A DNA stretch of 64,000 bases from NCBI GenBank assembly GCA_001455915.2, contig LNDK02000051.1, positions 136,749 to 200,748 of the forward strand. Reading direction: 5' to 3'. The position numbers were made by a program, and so were the translations under genes. The notes under the pieces are model-generated. The model was not told the origin of the DNA. It searched no databases and saw only the letters and a program-made list of their open reading frames with translations. Positions 43,187 to 54,800 of this stretch are shown piece by piece; the first letter of the stretch is position 1; each line of letters begins with the position of its first letter. Origin of the DNA: Samsoniella hepiali. Taxonomy: Eukaryota > Ascomycota > Sordariomycetes > Hypocreales > Cordycipitaceae.

Positions 43187-43485
43187 GGCATCAATTGACT
43201 TTGCGACCATGACTGATTTCTGTCCATCGAACATCCCAATACAAGAAAAAACTCAAAAGAGAATCGTATACTGTTTTATTGCCAGCAGGCAAAACTGAAA
43301 GTTGTTGCCACAGAGCCGCGGCGCGGACTGGGCATCAATTCACTTGACGACCATGACTGATTCCCATCTCGCCAAAATTCAAATACAAGTAAAAACACAA
43401 GACAAGAATAGTACACTGTTTTATTGCCAGTAGACAAAACTAAAAACGATGGCCACAGAGCCGTGGCGCAGACTGGGAGGACCGT
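43145..43485 (+). repeat. Tandem duplications of the CCDC25/Jlp2 3' end
   Basis: The end of the last exon, GAACCGCGGCGCCGACTGGG at 43150, recurs as GAGCCGCGGCGCGGACTGGG at 43313 and GAGCCGTGGCGCAGACTGGG at 43458. The following sequence is also shared: GGCATCAATTGACTTTGCGACC and ATGACTGATTTC after the stop codon match GGCATCAATTCACTTGACGACC and ATGACTGATTCC in the second copy, and ACTGTTTTATTGCCAG is present in both spacers. The period is about 145-163 bp. The copies lack an open reading frame. Confidence 0.85.
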
Positions 43486-43657
43486 CTTGCATCAACTGCC
43501 TCTGTAACCCATCACACCACAACCCCCAAAAGGCATAAAAGATAGAAGACAAAAAAGAAATTCTCTTACAAGAAAAAGTAGAATTGTGATTACCAAACTC
43601 GCAAAAAGTAATCCGGGACATCCCATGTCCTGGTTCAATCGTGTCTTGTATAGGAAA

Positions 43658-43744
43658 AGCCCGATGCGGGGGTCGAACCCGCAACCTTGAGATTTGGAGA
43701 TCTCTCGTAAGAGTCTCACGCTCTACCGATTGAGCTAACCGGGC
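43658..43744 (-). tRNA. tRNA-Lys (CUU) with 14-nt intron
   Basis: Read on the minus strand, the acceptor arms GCCCGGT and ATCGGGC pair (one G-U), the D arm is GCTC...GAGC, the anticodon stem is TGAGA/TCTCA and the T arm is GCGGG-TTCGACC-CCCGC. The anticodon loop CTCTTA-A carries CTT, so it decodes AAG as lysine. A 14-nt intron lies one base 3' of the anticodon, the usual place, which explains the 87-nt length against 73 after removal. A TTTT pol III terminator begins at the discriminator base. Boxes A and B are intact (TTAGCTCAATCGG; GGTTCGACC). Confidence 0.95.
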
Positions 43745-44885
43745 GAACACTGAGTGTGTCCCGGATTTCTGATGACGACGGGCTCGCTTAAAGCTTTATA
43801 TAAGGGTCGGCGGAAGTGCAAACAGTCAACACCAGGCCCGTACACGGCAGACATTGGCTTGTATGCACCAAGGCAAGCAGACGGAGCGGGACAGGAAGCT
43901 GGACAAGGGTCATGGCAAGGTATTACATTTTGCAGGTTCGGTTTGAGGGGTGCTACAGCCAGCCCGCTAGGGGCGATCGGATCCGGATCAGAAGCTGGGT
44001 AGCACAGCTTCAATAAAAACAAAGGGGCGTGCATTACCGCCTTTTCAAGTCGAAAATGGCTCTTCGCCCGTCTGCTTTGCACAATCTAGTGCCTACGGTA
44101 TCACGCCGCTTCGATGGACGCGTGGCGAGCCAACTATAGACACGCAAGCAACAAAGGGGGCCGCTCGCTTCCCTTGGGGTTCTTTACAAATTCCCTGCAC
44201 CATCCAAGAGAACACCTGGATAATTCTTCTTCGTCCGTTGTCCTATTTTTCCAACTAGGAAACCAAAAAAAAAAACAAAAAAAAAATTCCCCGTTCGTGG
44301 GCCCTGTGTTGTTTTGGAGAGCGGAGCCGGGGCGCTGGTTGTCAAAAAGTTTTCACTGGAAAAAAACTCTTTGCGTGCGGTCATGGCAGAGGGACACTTT
44401 TACGGATGAAAATTCGACAAAAAAAAAAATGACAAACATCAGTTTGAACGCAAGTGAATCTGATCAATTTCAGTAAATTTTTTTTAAAAATTCAGGTGAG
44501 CAAGGCACACGAAAGAGTGTGTGTTGGGCTGCTGTTGCGCTGAGCGCATCCTGGCCCACGACAACTTCACATCTGGATCGAGACCTACGTAGAGGGATAT
44601 CGACTTGTATATGCCCCAAGACCCAGCTTCAACTACCAATTCTCATCATCTGCGCGCCACCTAGTAGCCGTGCAGCCATGGGCCCAAGTCAAGCCCGTCC
44701 TACGCCACCACCAACTGACACAACAACTAAATCATCATTGCAGTTTTATTCAGCAATTTAACTTCATTAAAAGAAAATATAAAATACAACGCTGGGTATC
44801 CTTCTTCCCGCATACAGCCAAATTGCACCCTCACATTACAAAAGAAACCTCGCAGGACCGTTCAGTCCCACATCAACCTGAACCG
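43745..44885. other. Intergenic region
   Basis: This 1.14-kb interval holds upstream sequence of the tRNA and the 3' flank of the 1111-residue protein gene. Poly-A runs occur at 44265-44285 and 44418-44430. I see no supportable gene. Confidence 0.5.
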
Positions 44886-47800
44886 TCAACTACTCACATC
44901 AATCCCCTGCTTCACACCCACACCCACGCCCACACCGATATTCATCTCCGCGAGGCCCCTCGTCAGCCTCTCCATGCCGGGCATCACCGGCGATACCCTC
45001 TGCACCAGCGCCGGCACTTCCTCCTCCTCCTCTACCTTCTCACTCTTCCACGCACACCCCTCCGCCTCCTCCAGCACAACCACCGGCTCCCCGCCCGGCA
45101 GCTTCACCTCGAGCGCGTCCAGCGTCTGCGCGATATCCAGCAGCAGCACGTCCATCGGACACATGTACGCCACGCGCTTCCGCTGGCTCCACGCCAGCAC
45201 GTGCCCGCACAGCGCGCCGTCGCGCGCGCCCACGATCCACGCGCCGCTGTCGCCGGGTATGCCCATGGCGCGGCGCCGGGCCGCACCCTCCTCGTCCGCC
45301 GGACCCGCCACCTGGTACGTGTGGCTCGGCGACACGCGGCCGTAAATCTTGACGCTGCACAGCGCCGGAAGAATCTGCCCCGTCTGCAGGCCGCTGGTGC
45401 GCGCCACGCACTGCACGTGTTTCCCGGGGAGCGTCGCCGACGGCGCCAGCACCGTCGGCTGCAGCGGCCGCGCGCCGCTGTCGGCCTGCAGCATCGTATT
45501 GGCCGCCGGCAGGCGGTCGTCGCCAAACTCAAACAGCGCCCAGTCGACCTCGTGGACGAGCCCGTTGTCGCGCCGCCGCCGGATGCCGCTCGACGCGTAC
45601 ACGGGGCCGAGGCTGAACGTGTCGAGGTGGTCCTCGTCCTCCGTCTCGGCGCACGGGTAGAAGCCCTCCTCGACGTCGTCGAGCGCCGGCTGCGTGACCA
45701 CGTAGCCGTCGCCGCAGCCGGGCTCGATGCCGGGAATGTCGCCAGGCTCCTCCTCCTCCTCCTCCTCCTCGTCGCTCTCCTCGTCGTATTCGCTAGTAAT
45801 ATCCGTGTCAGAGTACGGTTCCGATTCCGTATCCGACAGCTCGTAGCCATCATCATCGTCATCATCCATGCTGTCAAACTGCGACTCGCTGTATGTTTCA
45901 GGCATCGCCGCACTGCGACGCGTCTCTTGCCCCCCAAAGTCGCGGTCCGGGTCGTCCAGCATGTGGTGCACCGTCATGCCGTACGTCTTGCCGTCCACAA
46001 CCACCAGCCCGCCAAAACTCACGGGCGGCAGATGCCGATCCCCGATCCAGGCGCCGATGCTGGCGCCGTTGCCCGGACGCGGCTGGTACTTGGGGTTCAC
46101 GGCTTCCACCTCATCGTCGTCCGTGGCCATGGAGCGCCGGACCGCGTGGCGGGACCGAACGACGTGGCCGCGGCACACCTTGAGGGCGAATCCCGTGGAT
46201 CCGTCAAAGAGGTCGCCGACGCGCTTCTTGAGAATGGCGCGCACCTTGCCGACGGACGAGCACACGACAAGCACCGTGGGCTCCGTCTGCTGCGGGCTCA
46301 GGCCGATGGACTCGAGCGAGATCTCGACCGACTCGGGGTGCTTGCGGTAAAAGTGGCGCAGGGCCTGGTTGATTTGCGGCATCAGGATCGTGTTCCACTT
46401 CTCGACCGCGTCGGCGGGGAGCGGCACCTGGGTGTACAGCTTGAGCTTGGGCTCCTTGCTCACAGGCTGCGTTTGCAGCGTGTCGCCGCTGCCATAGCCT
46501 ATGCCCTCAGAGCCAACCACAGTTTGCGCCTGCGATAGCTGCGCAGGCTTGGTCTTGAAACCGCCCGATTCCTCCCGCCTCAGCACCTCGCGCTGCGCCT
46601 CCTCCTGAATGTCCGTGTTCAGCCTCTGCTCCAGACCGCTAACGCCGTCCAGGATGCAGCACGTCTCGAGGAACCGGCTCACGCGCATCTGCACCTGCGA
46701 CAGCAGCGTCTCGCCGGTGGCCTCGCCCGCCAGCTCCAGGTCGATCGCCTCCCAGCACGCATGCACCGCCTTGGTGTACAAGCCGCCGCACTTGACCTTG
46801 AGCTGCTCCATGGCGGACGTAAACGCAACGCCGGTAGCGTCAGCCGGTAGCGTCTCGATGCTGGCCCACAGACCAATCGACAGGAGCATCATGGCCAGCG
46901 CGTACAGCTCCAGCACGCGCTCGTCCGTGCCCTTGCTAAGCGGCGACTCGGAGGCATAGCGAGGATCCAGCGGGTGATGCAGCGTGTCGTCCGTCTTGTC
47001 CTCCGAAAAGACGTCAAACGACGAGACCAGCGGCCGACGCACGTCCACCACCGCATTCAGCGCCAGGCCCTCCGTCTTGGCCTCGTTGCAAAACGAGATA
47101 TTGTCCTCCGTGAGCTTGCCGTGCGTCACGCCGCGGGCGTGCATGTCAAAGACGGTATTGGCGAGGTTGTACGCGAGCCGAAACTTGGCCTCGAGCGGCG
47201 GCTCCAGCGTCTTGGACGCCAGCAGCGTGCGCAGCGTCGCAATCTCATGCGACGCGCTCTTCTTGTAGCTGCCGAGGACGGCCGCGTCAAACGGCGCCGG
47301 GAAGCGGTACACCAGCCCGAACCGCGAGTTCTCCATGTCCTCAAAGTAGCCCAGCAGGCGCGGCAGGCCGGACCAGGCCCCCGGCGCGCGCTGCGAGTCC
47401 TGCTGCAGGCCCGCCGACAGCTTCTCGAACCGGGCCATCGGCGGCATGATGCCCGTGGTCGAGTAGATGGAGTTGAACGCGGCGTACTCCAGCAGCAGCG
47501 GGCCCCACGGCTGCCGCGTGCGGCCCTGCGCCATCTCCGAGTAGGCCGTCTTGCTCATGAGCACGACGGCGCGCTGCGAGGCTACGTGGGCGGGCAGGTC
47601 GCGCGCGGGCAGAATCTCAGTCAGCTGGCCGGGGTCAATGACCTGCGGCGTCTTCATGCGCGTCGACTCAAACGCTCTGTATTCCTCCGAGCCGGGGGCC
47701 CCTTTGTACAGCCCGCCGCCGCCCTTGGACACGCGCCGCATCGCCGCGCCGCGCGTCCTCGACAAGTCGTGCAGCGTATCGACCGACGCGGTAAAGTCAT

Positions 47801-48221
47801 TGACCAAGTCCTCGAAGCGGGCGCGGTCCCACTGCACCCTCTTCTCCTTCTTGTCCGCGTTGCCCGCGCCTGCACTCCCGCTGCCACTGCCACTCAGCCA
47901 GAGCTGCTCGGCCTCGGCGAGAATGTCCTTGATGGTGGACATGATGCTGCCCACCACCTCGCTCAGGCCCGCGCGCGACAGCGACTCGTCAATCTCGGCC
48001 GCCTGGTGCGCCGGGTCGGACCACTCGAGGCCCCAGCTCACGAGGCGGTCCTTTTGGATGCGCAGCTTGCGGTGCAGGCCGGTGACGTCGGGGTCCTGCT
48101 GCTTCTCGCGCGGCACGGGCGCCTGGACAAAGTCGCTCGACTTTTTGGTGTCGTTGTAGAGGCGGGAGAGGCGGCGCTGAAAGGGCAGCTGGAAGCCGCC
48201 GGCGGGGAGTAGCGTCTCCAT
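44886..48221 (-). CDS. HeLo-like / pseudokinase / trypsin-like protease fusion protein
   Basis: A single exon encodes 1111 residues. The N-terminal ~120 residues include LRIQKDRLVSWGLEWSD and a helix EVVGSIMSTIKDILAEAEQLW, the arrangement seen after the first helix of fungal HeLo/prion-inhibition domains. Residues about 230-560 resemble a kinase fold with HGKLTEDNISF (His at 367) where HRDLKxxN is expected: the catalytic Asp is absent, so it is probably a pseudokinase. A strongly acidic stretch (about 785-830, with runs of Asp and Glu) follows. The C-terminal part is a chymotrypsin-like protease: GMTVHHMLDD (His 752/753), VHEVDWALFEF (Asp 893 is a candidate) and MGIPGDSGAWIVG (Ser 992 within GDSG), so the triad looks complete. 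No signal peptide is present, so it is likely intracellular. The domain set suggests a role in regulated cell death or immunity-like signalling; this is inference. Confidence 0.8.
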   Translation of the reverse strand: METLLPAGGFQLPFQRRLSRLYNDTKKSSDFVQAPVPREKQQDPDVTGLHRKLRIQKDRLVSWGLEWSDPAHQAAEIDESLSRAGLSEVVGSIMSTIKDILAEAEQLWLSGSGSGSAGAGNADKKEKRVQWDRARFEDLVNDFTASVDTLHDLSRTRGAAMRRVSKGGGGLYKGAPGSEEYRAFESTRMKTPQVIDPGQLTEILPARDLPAHVASQRAVVLMSKTAYSEMAQGRTRQPWGPLLLEYAAFNSIYSTTGIMPPMARFEKLSAGLQQDSQRAPGAWSGLPRLLGYFEDMENSRFGLVYRFPAPFDAAVLGSYKKSASHEIATLRTLLASKTLEPPLEAKFRLAYNLANTVFDMHARGVTHGKLTEDNISFCNEAKTEGLALNAVVDVRRPLVSSFDVFSEDKTDDTLHHPLDPRYASESPLSKGTDERVLELYALAMMLLSIGLWASIETLPADATGVAFTSAMEQLKVKCGGLYTKAVHACWEAIDLELAGEATGETLLSQVQMRVSRFLETCCILDGVSGLEQRLNTDIQEEAQREVLRREESGGFKTKPAQLSQAQTVVGSEGIGYGSGDTLQTQPVSKEPKLKLYTQVPLPADAVEKWNTILMPQINQALRHFYRKHPESVEISLESIGLSPQQTEPTVLVVCSSVGKVRAILKKRVGDLFDGSTGFALKVCRGHVVRSRHAVRRSMATDDDEVEAVNPKYQPRPGNGASIGAWIGDRHLPPVSFGGLVVVDGKTYGMTVHHMLDDPDRDFGGQETRRSAAMPETYSESQFDSMDDDDDDGYELSDTESEPYSDTDITSEYDEESDEEEEEEEEPGDIPGIEPGCGDGYVVTQPALDDVEEGFYPCAETEDEDHLDTFSLGPVYASSGIRRRRDNGLVHEVDWALFEFGDDRLPAANTMLQADSGARPLQPTVLAPSATLPGKHVQCVARTSGLQTGQILPALCSVKIYGRVSPSHTYQVAGPADEEGAARRRAMGIPGDSGAWIVGARDGALCGHVLAWSQRKRVAYMCPMDVLLLDIAQTLDALEVKLPGGEPVVVLEEAEGCAWKSEKVEEEEEVPALVQRVSPVMPGMERLTRGLAEMNIGVGVGVGVKQGIDVSS

Positions 48222-49080
48222 GGGGGTGGTGGTGTGGTCAGTGGTGTCGTGGTGACGTGGTGTCGTGGTGTCGGTGGTGTATTCGTGATGTATATTCGTG
48301 AGGTGTGCTCAGTCAATGTATGTCAAGACGAGGACTTTGGTCTCTGCTGCTTCGCGACAGAGAGCTCTCGCCAGGCAGACGTATTCCGCAGTCGCACAGC
48401 AGGCAACCAGCGACCGACACTCTCCTGCAAGAGCGGAGACACGGCGATTCCCGTAGATTGAATCACTCCGCAGATTGAAAATTCTCGGTGCCTAGAGTCC
48501 ACGTGGCCGGTGTGCCATTATTCGTCGTAGTGTTCGCGGTGGATTCGGTAGTCGATGGGCTTTCGTCGTCGTCGTGGCAGGGTAGTATACCAACCCGCAC
48601 TAGGGAATAAAATTGCGGCAAGGAAAAAAGAAACAAAAGTACTGTCGATGGCTTGAAGTGCTTCAAGGAGAAAAATCGAAATCCTCAGCTCGCCGCCGAT
48701 CGCTGCAGGATAAGAAAAGAATGTCGGTGCCTGTTTGCGACTTGACCCCCCGCCGCCAATCCATCACCGGGGCCATGTCTCGCTTCCCCGCGCCGCTGTC
48801 CGCAGCAAACGACTTTGGTTGGTCGGAATCCTGCTGCCTGGCCACGTCCCACTCTGCGCCACGCTGACAGGCATTCACCATGTCCACGATGAAAGAGGAA
48901 CAAGGCTTGGACATGTTTATAATTTAATGTCTCAGGACAAGGCTTCAAAAGAGGCGTTTCTACAACAACGTCATGACATGTTTCACGAATCGACTGGATG
49001 ATATCTCTGACAGTGAAATTGATACTATGTAACGATAATTATAATCGGGCAGCGCCCTGTATACACTTCTACGCCTACTC
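48222..49080. other. Intergenic region
   Basis: This 860-bp interval lies upstream of the HeLo-like fusion gene and downstream of the subtilisin gene. The first 80 bp contain a GTGGTGT-type repeat (48228-48285) in the leader of the fusion gene. No other supportable feature. Confidence 0.5.
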
Positions 49081-51863
49081 CTAGTCGTACTTGATCACGA
49101 ACCGGTTACCATACGAGACATCCCAGTCCTTCTCGTTGTTGGGGTCGCCAAACACGCGCAGCGCCCGTACCACCAGGCGGTACTTGCCGGGCGGCGCATA
49201 GTTGCCGCTGTCCAGCTGACCGTCCCAGGGATCCGACAGCGCGCCGCGGCTGCTAAACAGGAACGGAAAGTCGAATGGCTGGCCAATGGTCTTGACGCCC
49301 TTGTACTCAAAGGCGCCCTTGGGCGGGCACGTCGTCATCGGCTGCAGGTGGCCGGTGACGTTCTTGGAGCCGAGCGACAGGTTGATGACAAACGTCGGCA
49401 GGCGCGTCTGCGCCGAGGCCTTGCCGGGTCCGGGCAGCGTAAACGTCATGTTGACGGGCAGAGGCTTAAGGTCCTTGTCGTCGCTCCACGCGATCCAGTT
49501 CGCGTTGCTGTCGTCTACCACAACGTGATCCTTCATCGAACCCGACACGCCCTGGTACGGCAGCGACAGTGACGTGCCGTCGGTGCCGTTGATGGTAACG
49601 AAGCCCGACCACACCGGCAGCCGCTTGACGTCGACGCCCTCGGGAGGCGACACCGTCACGTCCACTGACGCCGAGCCGCCCGCCGCAAGCGTTAGCTTGT
49701 TCTGGCTGAAGCCGAGCTTGGCCGACGCGTCGACGGCATCGTTGGGGAACGCCTGCACGTGGCTGCCCGAGCTGCCCAGCGCGTACATGGTAAAGGCCGA
49801 CACCTGGCCAATGTCGTAGCTAACAGACTCCTTGCCTGTGTTGCTGAGCTTGAAGGTGAGCTTCTCGACCAAGTTGGCCGTGTCGTTAAAGGCCAGGTTC
49901 GCCGGCTCCAGGAGCGTTGTCGCAAACGCCGCATCGTAGACCTGGATGAGACCCGCACCTTGCTGGGCTACAGGCGCCAGCTTGCCGAGGAATTTGGTGT
50001 TATCATTGAACAGCTGCGGGTTGGCGTTGGACGACAGCAGGTTGGTGATGGTGTCGGGAGACAGCTTCTTGCCGCGGACCTCGAGGAGGAGGGCGACTGA
50101 GGCGGCCACCAAGGGCGTCGCCATAGACGTGCCTGACAGGACGGCCCAGGATCCCTTGGCCGTGGGGTACGTGGACAAGATGTTGCCGCCGGCGGCGCCG
50201 ACTTCGGGCTTGACAAAAAGCTCCCACGAGGGACCCCAGCTGCTGAAGCCGCTGACACCGCCGCCCGTGGTCGGGTTTGCCTTGTAGGAGAGCGTCTTGG
50301 CCGTCTTGGCCGCGCTGTTCATGGAGGCCGTCACCTTCTTGCCGGCCTTGAGAAGGTCGATCAAGGTGGCGCCGTCGACCGACGAGATGAGGCTAATACC
50401 CTTGGCCAGGGGCGTGCCGTCGACGCTCATGCTGAGCGGGTCAGGCTGGTTGTTGTAGATGAGGACGTACTTGGCGCCCTTGGCCGTGGCAAAGTTGACC
50501 TTGTCGGTAAAGGCGCAGGAACCGCGGCGGATGAGCACAATCTTGTCGCTCAGGTCCGGCGTGTCGGCGGGGTACGCCTTGCAGCCATCGTCGGGCTTGG
50601 TGGTGTCGTAGCTGCCCGCCCACACGTCGAGCGTGACGCCGTTCCAGTCATCCTTGGCTGAGCTGGTGGTGAGAAGCTGCTTCTTGTCGCCGCCGTCGAC
50701 GCTGTAGTAGTTGACGTTGGCGAGCGTCGGCGTGTCGGTGTTGTCAAACGAGGCAATGGACACGGCGCCCTTGCCGGTCGATCCGCTGCTGGGGAAGAAG
50801 AGGCCCTGGGTGCCCGAGTTGCCAGCGGCAACGGTGCAGGGCACGCCGCGCGCGACGATGCGCGCAATGCTCAGCGCCCAGGGCTCGTCGACCCAGCCAG
50901 CGGGGCCGCCAATGGACGCGGTGATGATGTCGGAGCCGGCCTGGTAGGCCTTGTTGAAGGACGAGATGAGTACGTCGGTGCCGGTACTACCGGAGCACCC
51001 AAAGACCTTGTAGGCGCCGAGCGTGACGTCGGGCGCCGCGCCGGTAAAGTTGAACTCGTTGGGCTGGGCGGCAATGATGCCGGCAACGTGGCTGCCGTGG
51101 CCGCCGCAGTCCATGGGGTCGTTGTCAGGCACGGGTTTGTAGTTGCCGTTGCTGCCGTAGGCGTCACCGACGAGATCGTAGCCGTAAGCGACGAGGCAGC
51201 CCTCGCCAAAGCATCGGCCGAGCGCAGGGTGCTTGTAATCAATCTGGTTGTGTTAGCAGTGATGCTGTGAACTCCGGGCAATGCCACGACTTACACCAGT
51301 GTCGATGACGGCGACCTTGATGCCGCGGCCCTTGTAGCCCTTGGCACGAATCTTGTCAATCTGGCTCATGCGCTGCGCGCTGCTGATGGGTTCGGCGGCA
51401 TCGCGCGCGTCAATGGTGCCAGCGTCGCCCTTGTTGGCCAGCGCCTGCAGGCCCTCGGTGGCCACCCACTCGATGGCGGGATTAGGACGGGGCACGGACC
51501 GGACGGGCCAGATGTTCTTGACGGCGGGGAGCGCCGCAAGCTTCTGCGCCTTTTCTTCGGCCGTGTTGACGTCGTTGAGCTGGATGGAGACGCCCTTGAA
51601 CAGCTCAAAGTTGAGGTCGACACGGACGGTGGCGTCCTCCTGGACGGCATTCATCGCCGCCTTGTTGTTCTGCGCAGGTGAGTCAGCATCTCATATCACG
51701 TCCCAATTGCAAGGCGGCAACGTACATGGCCCTCTTCAAACTCGATAATAAAGGCGCCAGGGATGGCTGGCTGGACCTTGTCGGCGTCCGTGTTGACATT
51801 CTGGCCAACAACCGCCGTGGCGGCGGTCGCCAGGAGCGTCAGGAGGGAAGAGGTCCTGACCAT
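49081..51863 (-). CDS. Secreted subtilisin-like serine protease (S8, Vpr type)
   Basis: Three exons on the minus strand, 51863-51726, 51669-51295 and 51243-49081, encode 891 residues. Introns are 56 and 51 nt (GTACGT...GCAG; GTAAGT, TGCTAAC, CCAG). A signal peptide (SLLTLLATAATAVVG) and an inhibitor-like propeptide (AFIIEFEEGH onwards, then VKNIWPV) precede the catalytic domain. The triad is Asp in VAVIDTGID, His in CGGHGSHVAGIIA and Ser in LSGTSMATPLVAA; the oxyanion Asn is in TVAAGNSG. A protease-associated domain is inserted between His and Ser (IVLIRRGSCAFTDKVNFA), as in minor extracellular protease Vpr and fungal relatives. The C-terminal third is Fn3-like and beta-rich. It should act outside the cell on host or environmental protein. 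Start chosen at the first ATG before the signal peptide. Confidence 0.95.
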
Positions 51864-54800
51864 GATTGCGACAGCTACTGCAACAAGTCTACGAAAAGAG
51901 AGGCGAGAACCTGTTGCCAAGTCGATCTGGAGAGAACGAGTGTACGACACGCTCGTGCTGAGCCCGGGGCGCACGGCCAGCTATATAGCCCTCGCGGTCT
52001 GTTTGCGCATTATCGCGTGCAAGCCCCCCTCAGCTCCCTCCAAGAGCAGTCCAACAAACGACCCGGACCTCCAAGGCCGGGGCAGGAAGCAAGGGGGCCC
52101 ATGTCGCTCTCCACCAGGCGCGGCGCCATGCAGGCGCATGCACGTCCCGTCTGGGCAGGTAGACAGATTGCGTTTCTTGGGGGCAGGACCAAGCCGCATA
52201 CGTCCCCAGTACGAGTTGGGAACTTGCTGCACCCACCACGCTTGCAAACTAACCCTCCAACAATGTCTGACCCCTTTGTTTGTGGTGCGGCCCAAGCTTC
52301 CACGGCGCCGCGCAAATTAGTGTGCACGCTATCTTGTAGGGACCTACCCCATCGGGTAAGCTGGTGTCCCGAGAAATATTGGCAGACCAAAATGGCGTGG
52401 GCAAGGCCTCGACTGCGGGTGCAGCGAGGCTGCGAGATTGTAGGCCCATTGCCTTGACAGAAAGAATATTGCATGCTGCGGGGTAGAAGCTGCTGAGAGG
52501 ATCTGGCGGAACCATGCAGGTTGTTGGCCCGTGGGAGCGCAGTCAGACACCAGCCCCAGCCACCAGCGAGCAGCGAGGAACAGCGATTATGGTCTGGGCG
52601 CCGGAACTAAATCTCTCGGCAGGCACTCCAATCGCGGAAAAACGACGGTCCAAGCTCATCTCCGATTACAAGTTGTTCAGGCTGTAGCCTGTAGTTGACA
52701 ATAACGGCATGTCTCGACTGCCAGGACAGCCAGAAGAACGGGCGCTGTGAATTGTTGGCCAGCAAACAAGTACAGCACTCCCGCCTCATTATCACGCGCA
52801 TTTCAGCTTGTCATCTCGCAGCTAGCACCGCGTTAGCGCAGTGGCCGGCAGGTGGAGAGGCAGCTCGAGTCAGCCTGCACATGGAGTTGATCCTTCTATC
52901 GACTCTTCGCCACAAGGGTTCCTCTCGGCTAGAAAACGCCCAAGTCACACTCGCTGAACTGTTTGGATAAGAGAAACGCTTCGAAACTGCAACAGCAAGG
53001 TCGCTGCGGATTAGCTCTCCATGCCGATCCACAAGATTCCCTGTTCCTGGGCCATGTGGGCGCCGGTGCGGGGACCTGGCTTGTCCCGGCTGGTCTTGTT
53101 TGGGGAGGTCTGTACAGGTCTTTGCTCACTTGACAGAGAAGCCTCGCGAAAGGCCCTTTACCAGACAAAGTGCAGTCGGTCCTTGTGCGACGTCAAGTTG
53201 CCACCTATCGCACAATGGCTGGTACGGTGTAGATGTTGTGAGACATTGTCGCAGCCTGCCGCGGTTCTGCGTTGTCGACGACCCCGCCGAGGCCCTTGCC
53301 TTGCAGCAAACCAAGCACGAACCAAACTCGGTCCAGCACTCCATCAGGTCACGGTTTGGTCAAACGAATGACCGGGACTTGCAGAAGGGCGCGGGGCGGC
53401 CAATGTCCGACAGCAAGCACGCCTAGCGCAGCACTACGTTTTGAGCTCTCCGCAGGGCGGGCGGGAGGCACTTCTGTTGCGCCACATCCGAAAAAGGCTG
53501 GACCTCGTCGATGGTGGAGGTGAGATTGGGCTGGTCGCTATCGTCGTGACACACCAGTGACACCACCATGCGAGAATTTGTGTAATCCCGTAATGGTGCT
53601 GCAGGCTGTTTCCCCTGACCGAGCTGATGGAAGCCCTTCAGTCAAAAGGCCAAGTTTGCTCAATTGGGTCGCCAATTGTTCGTCGCCGAGTCTTTGCAGG
53701 CACGTGGCTCCTCAGCTCTCCCCGCAAACCACTGTCGGCGGTGCTGCCCACCCGGAGACATCTGGTGCAGACATCTGGTTGCAGACATATCCCGCAGACA
53801 TATCATCCTGGGGAGCGATCCAAGTGTGTTACGTACAGGCATTTCGTGCGTGGTCGAGACGGACCACCTGCCTGGGCTTGCATTACGCTGCTGCGCCACC
53901 CGCCCGCACAGAGGGCCGCTCGACAAAGGTTCCCCGACCAGCGGTCCCTCCGGCCTTGGCGAGGATATGACTGGCGCTCAATAAAACGATTATTTCCTCG
54001 CGATCGTGTTTCGGCAACCGACGTACAAAAAATTGAAGCTGGCGATCATCGTAAAAAACTCCACACGCTCGGCATCTTCCAGCGTCGCAGCGAAAGTGTC
54101 AACACCCACCCGAACCGTTTGACGCGTACAAGAAGAATTTAAGCGTAAAAAGAGACAGCGATGATCTCTTTTGGCCCGGTTCAGGTACACACTGCCGGCG
54201 CTCGTTCCACCTGCCTGTGTTTTTGTTCAGTGGCCGAGCAGCTTCCTCTTTGGAACTGGGGCCGGTGGGCGACGCTGGGGCTGGGCTCGTCTCCGCATTC
54301 GCGCGTTTGCTGTATATCCTGGGTAGCCCAATATTACACGGCGTGACGGGTGAGAAGTTCCGCAAGAGATTGGGGGCTTCTGAATGAAGAAGGCGAGTAC
54401 TCAGCTGGGCTTGTGAGGTGGCGGTGACCAATTTCGGTTGGGAATGGTAATGCAGGTGGGAGAAGGCGTTGGAGGGCCTTTGACGAGGGACCACAATGTG
54501 GCTGCTGGGGTTGAGCCATGTTGTTACGTGTAAATGTGTGTTTTTGGATATTCCCCGAAATTTTCTGAATGAAAGTTGTTTTGGATCCCTCAAGACCAAT
54601 CTATGAGAAATGATAATGTAAGTGGGAGAAGGGCGTTTGCAGGGCCTTGACGGGTGGGCCAGGGCGTCGGCCAGTGCTGAGTTGCCAGTCATATCGCTAC
54701 GTGTAAATGTGTGTGTTTTCCTGGATATTTCTGGATATTATCAAAAGAAAAGAAAAAAAGAAATAACAAAAAAGAACAAAAAGAAAACAAAGCACGTACA

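Noticed and set aside
44670..48212. Long plus-strand open frames opposite the 1111-residue protein
   Set aside because: Products are Arg/His/Ala/Val-rich with no domain, as expected for the complement of GC-rich coding sequence.
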